Positions 1-7,658 of a DNA stretch of 52,500 bases are shown piece after piece. A program made the translations under genes and the position numbers. Each line of letters starts with the position of its first letter. Within the stretch, counting starts at the first letter, position 1. The notes below the pieces were generated by a model that ran no database searches, had not been told where the DNA came from, and saw nothing but the letters and a program-made list of their open reading frames with translations. Source of the DNA: Clostridium sp. BJN0001 (GTDB lineage Bacteria; Bacillota; Clostridia; Clostridiales; Clostridiaceae); the NCBI RefSeq assembly GCF_022869825.1, contig NZ_CP094971.1, positions 2,500,001-2,552,500 of the forward strand, in the 5' to 3' direction.

Positions 1-465
1 TGAATCAGATGTTTTTATATTTCTTATAATTATATCTCTGCCTTTTATGTTTATTCCTACTTTTCTTAAAGATACATTATGCTTTTTCTTCGTAATTCCA
101 TAAATAACTTGATCAATATATTTATTATTTATGAATTCATTTTCTTTGAGTATTCCCTCAATTTCAAATCCATATTCAATGAAAACTTCAGCATTAATAA
201 TAATGTCTGTTATAATATTAACTTTATAAATATTATTATTCGCAAAAATAGAATACAATATAGTAGAAATTATTCCTTTTAAGAAATCATCATCAACCAA
301 TTTATATAATTTTAAATTTAAATAGCATGTTTTATGAATTTCATCTATTTTTACTAGTTCAAACATTCCAATGCTAATTTCATTTTGATCTTTTATAATA
401 TATTCTCTATCATTGCATTTGCTTCTTACAATTTTTGATTTGTTTTTTAGTAGATTCAGTTCAAT
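1..465 (-). CDS. GNAT-family N-acetyltransferase, C-terminus cut off by window edge
   Basis: The minus-strand frame just downstream of tcdA stays open to the left edge, at least 155 codons. Seen: a segment reading GFEIEGILKENEFINNKYID, then QVIYGI. This is the beta-bulge/alpha4 region typical of RimJ/RimL-like GNATs, which transfer an acetyl group from acetyl-CoA to amines. Further on the frame reads IKGRDIIIRNIKTSD, which resembles the first strand of another GNAT domain, so a tandem-GNAT protein is possible (inference). The start is odd. The ribosome site AGGAAGG (471-477) is followed 5 nt later by ATT (463-465), with CTG at 457-459 as the alternative. No in-frame ATG, GTG or TTG lies at the right distance, and the first ATG is about 35 codons in. 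The frame is the same as tcdA, separated by its TAA. Family call fairly sure; start and full length unsure. Confidence 0.7.
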   Translation of the reverse strand, partial: MELNLLKNKSKIVRSKCNDREYIIKDQNEISIGMFELVKIDEIHKTCYLNLKLYKLVDDDFLKGIISTILYSIFANNNIYKVNIITDIIINAEVFIEYGFEIEGILKENEFINNKYIDQVIYGITKKKHNVSLRKVGINIKGRDIIIRNIKTSDS

Positions 466-489
466 AACTTCCTTCCTAATTAATAATAT

Positions 490-1254
490 TTATTTCATTC
501 CTATTATGCTTTTAATAACCTCTCCTGCAATAATCATTCCTGCAACAGGTGGAACAAAAGACATACTTCCTGGTATCTGCCTCTTATTTGCGCATTTTCT
601 GCTACTTTCTCCTATACATACACATGCTTCTTTGCATGTAACAACATCTTCAGTGTATGGTTTTACTGGAATTTCTTCAGAATATAACACTTTAAGCTTT
701 TTTACATTTCTCTTTTTTAATTCATGTCGCATAACTTTTGCAAGAGGACAAACCTTTGTGTCATAAATATCCGCTATTTTAAACTGTGTAGGATCAAATT
801 TGTTTCCAGTTCCCATACAGCTTATTATATTTATGCCATTATTATAGCAATATTCTGCTATTGAAAGTTTTGCAGAAACTGTATCTATTGCATCTACAAT
901 ATAATCAGCTTCTTTGTCTACAAGTTCTTTTATATTTTCATTTGTAGCGAGTATTCTTTTATCTATAACATTGCAATCCTTATTTATAGATAAAATTCTT
1001 TCTTTCATAACTTCAACCTTAGGGCGACTTATTGTTTTATATGTCGCATGAATTTGTCTATTTAAATTTGTAAGGCATACTGTATCATCATCTATTAATG
1101 TTATTTCTCCTACTCCAGATCTTGCTAATGCCTCAATTGTATAGCTTCCAACTCCACCGACTCCAAAAACTATAACTTTACTTTTCTTTAATTTATCTAT
1201 TCCCTCTTTTCCTATTAATAATTCAGTTCTTGATAAATAGTTCTGTTTTAGCAA
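490..1254 (-). CDS. tcdA: tRNA threonylcarbamoyladenosine dehydratase TcdA
   Basis: A 254-residue ThiF/MoeB-type E1-like enzyme. Seen: the nucleotide-binding glycine loop GVGGVGS at residues 31-37, the following LIDDDTVCLTNLNRQ that binds the adenylate, and the YIVDAIDT strand. TcdA uses ATP to cyclise t6A37 to ct6A in tRNAs that read ANN codons. Length matches the family (about 240-270) and there is no rhodanese or UBA extension, so TcdA fits better than MoeB or ThiF. It lies 29 nt downstream of the aminopeptidase gene on the same strand, so co-transcription is likely. The start is an ATG close behind a GGAGAG ribosome site. Confidence 0.88.
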   Translation of the reverse strand: MLKQNYLSRTELLIGKEGIDKLKKSKVIVFGVGGVGSYTIEALARSGVGEITLIDDDTVCLTNLNRQIHATYKTISRPKVEVMKERILSINKDCNVIDKRILATNENIKELVDKEADYIVDAIDTVSAKLSIAEYCYNNGINIISCMGTGNKFDPTQFKIADIYDTKVCPLAKVMRHELKKRNVKKLKVLYSEEIPVKPYTEDVVTCKEACVCIGESSRKCANKRQIPGSMSFVPPVAGMIIAGEVIKSIIGMK

Positions 1255-1283
1255 TTTAATTCTCTCCTTAAATATTAAATAAA

Positions 1284-2591
1284 TTAGAAATTTGAATTTA
1301 AAAACTTAGTAAACGCTTTTATAGTATATTCATTATCTTTTACTGCCATAAGTTCACGTATAGAGTGCATACTTAAAATAGGTGATCCCATATCTATAAC
1401 TGGAATATTTAATTTTGAAGCACTTATTGGTCCTATAGTAGTTCCCCCTCTCATATCAGAGCGATTAACAAATTCTTGACATGGCACACCTATATCCATA
1501 CAAATTCCTTTAAACACAGCACTTGTAAAACCATCAGTTGAATAGCTTCCTGATGCAGCACTTTTTATAACTGGTCCTTTCCCTAAAGTTGGTCTATTCG
1601 TAGGATCCGCTTTTTCTAAATAATTTGGATGAACTGCATGAACAAGATCTGCAGATATCATTATAGATGAAGCAAGTGCCCTTTTAAATTCTTCTTTTGT
1701 TTTGTTAAACCCAAATGCAATTCTTTCAAGAATATTATATAGAAGTAGAGAATTAGCTCCCTGACTTGTAAGACTTCCAATTTCTTCATTATTAAATGCA
1801 GCAATAATCTTTGTATGTTTTGTTTTTTCTGAATTATTAATTGCTTTTAATGATGAAAAAAACATCCATAAATCATCTAATCTTCCTGAAGATACGAATT
1901 CATTTTTAGCTCCTACATATTCTGCTTTGGTTGTATCATATAAAAACAAATCAAAATCTAATATTTTTTCTTTTTTTACTTTTAATTCAGAAGAAATAAG
2001 GTCATATAAAAAATTCTTTTTAGAAGAAGATTTATTCTCCAAGTCATTTAATGCACATAAAGGAAGTGTGTCTTTTTGCATATTATATTCATAACCACTA
2101 TTTACATTTCTGTTCATATGAATGCATAAATTTGGTATTATAACAACTGGTCTTTCTACTTTTAGAAGTCTTGTTTCTGGCCTAAGTGGATTTTTACCTT
2201 TCAAAATAACTCTTCCTGCAATTGAAAGTGGTCTATCAAACCATGTACTTACTATAGGTCCACCATATACTTCTGTATTAAGTTTTATATAATTATGTAA
2301 AACTTCCATCTCAGGATTAGGTTTTATTTTAAAGCCCGGGGAATCTGTATGTGAACCTATTATTCTAAAACCATCTTCTTCAATATCTCCGCTTCCAGTT
2401 ACAAAAGCAATTATTGAAGATTCATTTTTTTCAATATAATATTTTTGTTCTTTTTTTAGTTCCCATTTTTTTCTTTCATCTAATCTTATAAATCCATTAG
2501 ACTCAAGAATATTTTTAGCAGTATCTGCTGCATAATATGAACAAGTACTGTTATCTATAAAATTCATTAATTCTTCTATATTTTTATTCAT
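1284..2591 (-). CDS. apeB: M18 family aminopeptidase
   Basis: A 435-residue cytosolic metallo-aminopeptidase of the M18 (aspartyl aminopeptidase) family, which removes N-terminal residues from peptides. Seen: GSHTDSPGFKIKP near residue 80 with the metal-ligand His and Asp, FNNEEIGSLTSQGA with the catalytic/ligand Glu pair, SADLVHAVHPNY, and the C-terminal DMGSPILSMHSIRE carrying the last metal His. Length is typical. It is the first gene of a probable two- or three-gene minus-strand unit with tcdA and the GNAT gene. The region 2592-2857 upstream holds the divergent promoter area shared with the PTS IIA gene. Confidence 0.9.
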   Translation of the reverse strand: MNKNIEELMNFIDNSTCSYYAADTAKNILESNGFIRLDERKKWELKKEQKYYIEKNESSIIAFVTGSGDIEEDGFRIIGSHTDSPGFKIKPNPEMEVLHNYIKLNTEVYGGPIVSTWFDRPLSIAGRVILKGKNPLRPETRLLKVERPVVIIPNLCIHMNRNVNSGYEYNMQKDTLPLCALNDLENKSSSKKNFLYDLISSELKVKKEKILDFDLFLYDTTKAEYVGAKNEFVSSGRLDDLWMFFSSLKAINNSEKTKHTKIIAAFNNEEIGSLTSQGANSLLLYNILERIAFGFNKTKEEFKRALASSIMISADLVHAVHPNYLEKADPTNRPTLGKGPVIKSAASGSYSTDGFTSAVFKGICMDIGVPCQEFVNRSDMRGGTTIGPISASKLNIPVIDMGSPILSMHSIRELMAVKDNEYTIKAFTKFLNSNF

Positions 2592-2728
2592 AAAAATTTC
2601 ATGGTAAAAACCATAAATTCCTCCTTTTAAATAATATTTTATTAAAACTTAAAATTATTATATCATATGAGTATAATATTAATGATGTTATTTAATATTA
2701 TGCTCTTTAAAAATAACCTGATTTTATA

Positions 2729-2757
2729 TTGACATTTTCTAAATAAGCATATATTAT
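2729..2757 (+). promoter_or_regulatory. Sigma-A promoter of the PTS IIA gene
   Basis: TTGACA at 2729-2734, a 17-nt spacer and TATTAT at 2752-2757. Predicted start of transcription is near 2764, a few bases before the RAT element. Confidence 0.65.
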
Positions 2758-2767
2758 ATTATCATAA

Positions 2768-2818
2768 CGTGTTACTGTTAGATCAGGCATAAGTTTATTA
2801 TAAGCTTATGTCTTTTTT
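2768..2818 (+). promoter_or_regulatory. RAT antiterminator / leader terminator upstream of PTS IIA
   Basis: GTTACTG (2771-2777), six bases, then CAGGCA (2784-2789) matches the conserved halves of the ribonucleic antiterminator bound by BglG/SacY/LicT/GlcT proteins. Its 3' half overlaps a terminator: GGCATAAG (2786-2793) pairs with CTTATGTC (2805-2812), followed by six T. RAT and terminator are mutually exclusive, the standard layout. The antiterminator encoded next door (3477-4328) is the likely ligand (inference). Confidence 0.75.
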
Positions 2819-2857
2819 AATATAATTTAATATATTTTTGAAAGGATATGAAATTTA

Positions 2858-3355
2858 ATGTTTAATTTTTTTAAGAAAAAGGAAACAACTGAAAATAATA
2901 ACACTTTAGTATGTCCAATAGATGGAAAAACAATTCCATTATCAAAAGTACCAGATCAAGTTTTTGCTGAAAAAATGGCTGGAGACGGAATTGCAATTGA
3001 TACTACTGGAGATACAGTAGTTGCACCTGCTGATGGTGAATTAACTCTTGTATTTAAAACAAAACATGCTTTTGCAATTACTTTAAGCAATGGAATAGAA
3101 TTATTAGTTCATATAGGTCTTGATACCGTTTCATTAAAAGGTGAAGGTTTTGAACAACTTGCTCAGCAAGGTGATAAAGTAAAAGCTGGTCAGCCTATTA
3201 TTAAAATAGACAGAAACTTTATTAAAGAAAAAGGTTTCTCATTAATTACACCAGTATTAATAACAAATGTTGATAAAGTATCAGAAATAAAACCTTTTGA
3301 AAACATAGATGCAAAATCTGGGGAAACAGTAGTTGCAGAATATACATTAGCTTAA
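2858..3355 (+). CDS. crr: PTS glucose-type IIA component
   Basis: A 165-residue free-standing EIIA of the glucose family (PTS_EIIA_1). It takes phosphate from HPr and passes it to the IIB domain of a sugar permease. Seen: the phosphorylated His85 in HIGLDTVSLKG and the partner His70 in FKTKHAFAI. The early segment PIDGKTIPLSKVPDQVFAEK and the late GFSLITPVLITN are family hallmarks. Length is that of Crr/EIIA-Glc, with no fused IIBC part. It is preceded by a RAT leader and followed by its own terminator at 3364-3394. The two genes downstream (antiterminator, IICB) suggest it supplies phosphate to PtsG. Confidence 0.92.
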   Translation: MFNFFKKKETTENNNTLVCPIDGKTIPLSKVPDQVFAEKMAGDGIAIDTTGDTVVAPADGELTLVFKTKHAFAITLSNGIELLVHIGLDTVSLKGEGFEQLAQQGDKVKAGQPIIKIDRNFIKEKGFSLITPVLITNVDKVSEIKPFENIDAKSGETVVAEYTLA

Positions 3356-3363
3356 TAAAAAGC

Positions 3364-3394
3364 ATACCCGGATAAATATCCGGGTATTTTTTTT
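3364..3394 (+). terminator. Rho-independent terminator after PTS IIA
   Basis: Perfect 11-bp stem ATACCCGGATA / TATCCGGGTAT (3364-3387), followed by a run of eight T. Confidence 0.9.
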
Positions 3395-3476
3395 ATATTA
3401 ATTATTGACAAAACATTATAATTAAGGCTAACATTGTAATAGTAAATTTTTTAACTAGTGGAGGTTTTTTATTATT

Positions 3477-4328
3477 ATGAGTACAACTTTACAAAGTGAT
3501 CAAATCGTATCAAAAGTCTTTAATAATAATATAATACTCGTAAATTCAGAACAAAACGAAAAAATTCTTTTTGCAAAAGGAATAGGTTTTGGGAAAAAAT
3601 CAGGCACTAGAATTCCAAAAGGAACTGTTATAGACAAAGTTTTTATGATTTCAGATAAACAGAATGTATCAAATCTTAATGATCTTATAAAAAAGATAGA
3701 TCCTGAATTTATTGCCCTATGCGAAGAATCGATTTACTATATATCAAAAGAACTTAATACAGACTTAAATGAGCATATCCATATAGGACTTATAGATCAC
3801 CTTTTTATAGCAATACAAAGACTTAAAAATAATGATAATATTGAAAATCCTTTTTTGCTAGAAACAAAAACTCTATACCCTATTGAATTTGAACTAGCAA
3901 GATATGTTGCAAAAAAAATAGGTTCATTTAGTAATGTAGAATTTCCAGAAGACGAAATAGGCTTTATAACTCTTCATATTCACTCTGCTAGAAATGATGG
4001 TAAAATATCAAATACAATAAAACTAACAAGTTTATGGAAAAGAATTCTTATATTCTTAGAAGATGAACTAAATATAAAAATAGATCCACAATCTCTTGAT
4101 TATACAAGATTTTTAACTCATATAAAATTTGCAATAAAGAGAATATTAAATAACCATCCAGAGAAAAATGAATTAACTGATGTTATAAAGAAGAAATATC
4201 GTACTTCTTATGAAATTTCACAAAAAATCGCCATAATTATTAAGGATGAATTTAATATTGAAGTATCTGATGACGAAATTGCATACCTTGCAATTCATGT
4301 TGAAAGGTTTAGAATTTATAATGCATAA
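3477..4328 (+). CDS. glcT: BglG/LicT/GlcT-family transcriptional antiterminator
   Basis: A 283-residue RNA-binding antiterminator. Seen in order: an N-terminal CAT RNA-binding domain (about residues 1-60; IVSKVFNNNIILV, then GIGFGKKSGTRIPKGT), then PRD1 (about 70-170) and PRD2 (about 175-283). The PRDs carry several His residues (HIHIGLIDH, TLHIHSA, LAIHVERF) that are the usual PTS phosphorylation sites. When active, the CAT dimer stabilises the RAT hairpin and prevents termination. RAT elements at 2768 and 4421 flank this gene, so it probably controls both the IIA gene and ptsG. That neighbourhood favours GlcT over LicT, although the sequence does not prove the sugar. A GGAGG at 3460-3464 lies 12 nt before the ATG, longer than usual. 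A possible own promoter has TTGACA at 3405-3410. Confidence 0.88.
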   Translation: MSTTLQSDQIVSKVFNNNIILVNSEQNEKILFAKGIGFGKKSGTRIPKGTVIDKVFMISDKQNVSNLNDLIKKIDPEFIALCEESIYYISKELNTDLNEHIHIGLIDHLFIAIQRLKNNDNIENPFLLETKTLYPIEFELARYVAKKIGSFSNVEFPEDEIGFITLHIHSARNDGKISNTIKLTSLWKRILIFLEDELNIKIDPQSLDYTRFLTHIKFAIKRILNNHPEKNELTDVIKKKYRTSYEISQKIAIIIKDEFNIEVSDDEIAYLAIHVERFRIYNA

Positions 4329-4355
4329 AATAATTAATTTATTTTTTCAAAAACC

Positions 4356-4384
4356 TTTACATATCGACGTTATTGTGATATTAT
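4356..4384 (+). promoter_or_regulatory. Promoter of ptsG
   Basis: TTTACA at 4356-4361, a 17-nt spacer and TATTAT at 4379-4384. A TGTAAACG half-site at 4390-4397, next to the expected start point, is only an imperfect catabolite-response element. Confidence 0.55.
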
Positions 4385-4420
4385 AATAATGTAAACGAAA
4401 GACAAACAAATACATTTATT

Positions 4421-4518
4421 AAGGTGTAACTGGTAGAGCAGGCAAGACTTAATATAGTTTTAAAAAATTAACTTTATATGTAGGTTGATTCTTTAAGACT
4501 ATAATAAGTCTTTTTTAT
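4421..4518 (+). promoter_or_regulatory. RAT antiterminator / leader terminator upstream of ptsG
   Basis: GTAACTG then GAGCAGGCA within 4424-4443 is a second RAT-like sequence, similar to the one at 2768. AAGACTTA (4444-4451) at its 3' edge can pair with TAAGTCTT (4505-4512) just before a T run. A smaller alternative hairpin AAGACT/AGTCTT lies right at the T run. The roughly 50-nt insertion between the arms is longer than in leader 1. Confidence 0.7.
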
Positions 4519-4549
4519 TTATATAATTTATTTGTAGGAGGTCTTTTAT

Positions 4550-6205
4550 ATGCTTAAATACTTACAAAGAATAGGTAAAGCGATCATGCTTCCAATAGCA
4601 GCATTACCTATAGCCGGAATTTTACTTGGTCTTGGTGGAGCATTACTTGGAATTGCAGGTTTAAAGGAACCACCCGCAGTTTACGCTCCGCTTATTGCAT
4701 TCGTTAATATCCCATTTGTTACAGCTGTCTTAACAGTTATGAATAACATAGGTAATGTTATATTTGGAAATCTTCCAATATTATTTACCGTTGGTGTTGC
4801 TGTAGGACTTGCCAACAAAGATAAAGGTACAGCAGCCTTATCTTCAGTATTTGGATATATCGTAATGAATGAAGTTGTTTCTACATTACTTGCTCTTGGA
4901 GTTACTCAGCTTGGAACATTAACAAATGCTGCAGAAGCTGGACAATACTCTTCATATGTTACAACAAGTTTAGGAATATTTACATTAAACATGTCAGTAT
5001 TCGGAGGTATCATAACAGGTATTGTTACTGCAATATTACACAATAAATATCATGAAATTCAATTACCTCAGATAATTGGTTTCTTCTCAGGTTCAAGATT
5101 CGTTCCAATAATTACTTCTTTAGTAATGGCTGTAGTCGGAGCTATCTTAGCTTTTGCATGGCCAGTAGTTCAAAATGGTATCTTAGGACTTTCAATCTTA
5201 GTAAAAGAAGCTGGTCCAATCGGAACATTCTTCTATGGAGTAATTGAAAGAGCATTAATTCCTTTTGGTTTACACCATGTATTCTATACACCATTCTGGT
5301 ATGGTTCATTCGTAAATGCGAACATACTTATAAATGGTGAATGGACTCAGGTAGCAGGAGCTAACACAGCATACTTTGCTCAGATTTCTAGTCTTTCAAG
5401 CTTAGTTGGTGCTTCTACAGATACAATGAGCACTATAGTTAGTGGTACTACAAGATTCATGGCAGGTAAATTCCCATTCATGATGTTTGGTTTACCAGCA
5501 GCAGCATATGCAATGTATAAAGCTGCTAGACCTGAAAAGAAAAAAATTGTAGGTTCATTATTATTCTCAGCTGCATTAACTGCAATGCTTACAGGTATTA
5601 CTGAACCAATCGAATTTACTTTCTTATTCGTTGCACCATTATTATATGGAGTTCACTGCTTACTTGCAGGTTTATCATTCTTATTAATGGATGTATTAAG
5701 AGTATTCGTTGGTATGACATTCTCAGGTGGTATTATTGACTATACATTATTTGGTTTACTTCCAGCTGGTGCCGGAGTTCCAAACAACTGGTATATGATT
5801 CTTGTAGTTGGTGTATGTTACGCAGTAATTTACTACTTCTTATTCTCTTTCATGATCAACAAGTTTAACTTAAAAACTCCTGGTAGAGAAGCTGATGATG
5901 AAGAAACTAAATTATATACAAAAGCTGATTACAAAGAGAAAAAAGCAAACGCAAAAAATGAAGTTAAACAAAACGCTCCTGAAGTATTAGAAGCTTTAGG
6001 CGGTGAAGAAAATATCGTAAGTGTAGATGCTTGTATTACTAGATTAAGAGTTGAATTAAAAGATAACGCTAAAGTTAATAAAGCTAAGATAAAAGCTTTA
6101 GGTGCTACTGGAGTTATTGAAGTCGGAAACAGTGTACAATGTATCTTCGGTGCAAAAGCTGATGCTTACAAAAATGCAATCAATGATATTATAGGTGAAG
6201 AATAA
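4550..6205 (+). CDS. ptsG: PTS glucose transporter, IICB component
   Basis: A 551-residue membrane permease of the glucose/GlcNAc/maltose PTS family. Seen: an N-terminal IIC domain of about 10 membrane segments (residues 1-445), starting LKYLQRIGKAIMLPIAALP and including the sugar-site motif GITEPIEF. A charged linker (GREADDEETK onward) follows, then a IIB domain (about 470-551) with the phosphorylated Cys495 in DACITRLR. There is no IIA domain, which the free-standing IIA at 2858 can supply. The start follows GGAGG with normal spacing. Expression is probably induced through the RAT leader. Glucose is the likely substrate, but a maltose-type specificity cannot be excluded from sequence alone. 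Confidence 0.9.
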   Translation: MLKYLQRIGKAIMLPIAALPIAGILLGLGGALLGIAGLKEPPAVYAPLIAFVNIPFVTAVLTVMNNIGNVIFGNLPILFTVGVAVGLANKDKGTAALSSVFGYIVMNEVVSTLLALGVTQLGTLTNAAEAGQYSSYVTTSLGIFTLNMSVFGGIITGIVTAILHNKYHEIQLPQIIGFFSGSRFVPIITSLVMAVVGAILAFAWPVVQNGILGLSILVKEAGPIGTFFYGVIERALIPFGLHHVFYTPFWYGSFVNANILINGEWTQVAGANTAYFAQISSLSSLVGASTDTMSTIVSGTTRFMAGKFPFMMFGLPAAAYAMYKAARPEKKKIVGSLLFSAALTAMLTGITEPIEFTFLFVAPLLYGVHCLLAGLSFLLMDVLRVFVGMTFSGGIIDYTLFGLLPAGAGVPNNWYMILVVGVCYAVIYYFLFSFMINKFNLKTPGREADDEETKLYTKADYKEKKANAKNEVKQNAPEVLEALGGEENIVSVDACITRLRVELKDNAKVNKAKIKALGATGVIEVGNSVQCIFGAKADAYKNAINDIIGEE

Positions 6206-6224
6206 TATCAAAATATATTAATAG

Positions 6225-6264
6225 GAAATGGTTTAGCTTAAAAGCTATACCATTTCTTTTTTTT
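6225..6264 (+). terminator. Terminator after ptsG
   Basis: Hairpin GAAATGG...AGCTT / AAGCT...CCATTTC (6225-6256) with a run of T. Confidence 0.88.
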
Positions 6265-6322
6265 ATTATTTTTATGTTATAATAACAAGTAAATACTTAT
6301 GTTAATTTTAGGAGGATTTTTA

Positions 6323-7012
6323 ATGATTGGAATAATTGCTGCTATGTCAGAAGAACTAGAAATTTTATTAAAAGATATTAAACTTGAAGATAAAAAAGTA
6401 AATGCTAATATGACTTTTAACAAAGGAACTCTTCATGGCAAAGACATCGTTGCTGTTGTATGTGGAATAGGTAAAGTAAATGCTGCTATCTGCACTCAGA
6501 TACTTATATCAGAATACAAAGCAGACAAAATAATAAATGTAGGCGTTGCTGGAGGAATAGGTAAAGACATATATCCAGGAGATATTATTATAGCTGAAAA
6601 TCTTGTTCAGCATGATATGGATACATCTGCATTTGGAGATAAAATAGGTCAGATTCCAAGACTTGATACATATGATTTTAAATGTGATAAGACAATGATT
6701 GATATTGCAGAAAAAGCATGTAAATCTATTGGAAATTTAAAATATTTTCGTGGAAGAATTGCATCAGGTGATCAATTTATTGCAGATATCGAAAAAATAA
6801 AATGGCTTTACAAAGAATTTGGTGCTATATCATGTGAAATGGAAGGTGCAAGCATAGCACAGGTATGTTATCTTAGCAGTATTCCATTCGTTGTAATAAG
6901 ATCAATATCTGATAATGCTAATAATGGTGCTCATATGGATTATCAAAAATTTATACCTATAGCCGTTAAAAATTCAACACAGATTATAAATAAAATGATT
7001 GAATTAATATAA
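6323..7012 (+). CDS. mtnN: 5'-methylthioadenosine/S-adenosylhomocysteine nucleosidase
   Basis: A 229-residue MTA/SAH nucleosidase of the PNP_UDP_1 fold. It splits adenine from methylthioadenosine, SAH and 5'-deoxyadenosine in SAM recycling and precursor supply for AI-2. Seen: the N-terminal MIGIIAAMSEELE, NVGVAGGIGKDIYPGDI, ASGDQFI, the substrate-binding EMEGASIAQV, and SDNANNGAH with the catalytic Asp. The start was moved to the ATG at 6323, eight codons inside the longest frame. There it follows GGAGG (6311-6315) at 7-nt spacing and matches family N-termini. It is monocistronic between two terminators. Confidence 0.93.
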   Translation: MIGIIAAMSEELEILLKDIKLEDKKVNANMTFNKGTLHGKDIVAVVCGIGKVNAAICTQILISEYKADKIINVGVAGGIGKDIYPGDIIIAENLVQHDMDTSAFGDKIGQIPRLDTYDFKCDKTMIDIAEKACKSIGNLKYFRGRIASGDQFIADIEKIKWLYKEFGAISCEMEGASIAQVCYLSSIPFVVIRSISDNANNGAHMDYQKFIPIAVKNSTQIINKMIELI

Positions 7013-7015
7013 AAA

Positions 7016-7049
7016 AATAGCTTCTGATATAAGTTCAGAAGCTATTTTA
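7016..7049. terminator. Bidirectional terminator between mtnN and flavodoxin gene
   Basis: 12-bp stem AATAGCTTCTGA / TCAGAAGCTATT with T-rich tracts on both sides. It serves the two convergent genes. Confidence 0.88.
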
Positions 7050-7072
7050 AAAATTCTATTTATAATTTATTT

Positions 7073-7555
7073 TTAAAAAAGTTGTGCTACTTTCTTAGCA
7101 ATTCTTTCTCCAAATATTCTTGCATCTTCATCTTCATTTTCTGAAATTTCATTTATATGAACATAACCTATATGAGTTTTAGGTTTTCCAAATGCTACTC
7201 CACCTGAATAAATTACCATTCCTTTTACCATCATATGATTTACTACTGCTAAAAGAGCTATATCAGCTCCTCCTGTAACTACATTTGCTGTTGAGAATAC
7301 AGCACCAAGTTTTCCTTCAAGATTTAATGAGCCTGACTCATCAAACCATTTCTTTAATTCCCATGACATATTAGCATAATATGTTGGTGTTCCAAATATT
7401 ATACCATCTGCTTCTTTTAAGTAATCTTTATCTATATTATCTATATTCATTGTTTTAACTTCAATATTATCTACTCTTTTAGTACCTTCTGCAATCAAAT
7501 TTGCAACCTTTTCAGTTTTTCCTGTTCTACTTACATATAATATTGCAATTTTCAT
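7073..7555 (-). CDS. Flavodoxin-family protein
   Basis: A 160-residue FMN-binding flavodoxin-like protein. Seen: the phosphate loop SRTGKTEKVANLI near the N-terminus, the aromatic FMN loop GTPTYYANMSWELKKWFDE, and FSTANVVTGGADIALL, which resembles the WrbA/NADPH-FMN reductase branch. No membrane segments. It would act as a soluble electron carrier or quinone-reductase-like protein; partner unknown. It is a single gene on the minus strand, convergent with mtnN. The ribosome site GGGGG precedes the ATG. Confidence 0.8.
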   Translation of the reverse strand: MKIAILYVSRTGKTEKVANLIAEGTKRVDNIEVKTMNIDNIDKDYLKEADGIIFGTPTYYANMSWELKKWFDESGSLNLEGKLGAVFSTANVVTGGADIALLAVVNHMMVKGMVIYSGGVAFGKPKTHIGYVHINEISENEDEDARIFGERIAKKVAQLF

Positions 7556-7658
7556 TTATATATTTCCCCCTCTAAGTTTATAATATTTTCATATTAGCAT
7601 ACTATAAATAATTAATCAATTTTACTCTACTATATATTATATCCTAAATCTCACTTAA

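Noticed and set aside
413..766. 117-codon plus-strand frame at the left end
   Set aside because: It is the antisense shadow of tcdA and the GNAT gene.
4390..4404. Catabolite-response element at the ptsG start point
   Set aside because: Only one half matches well; the second half is off by one base.
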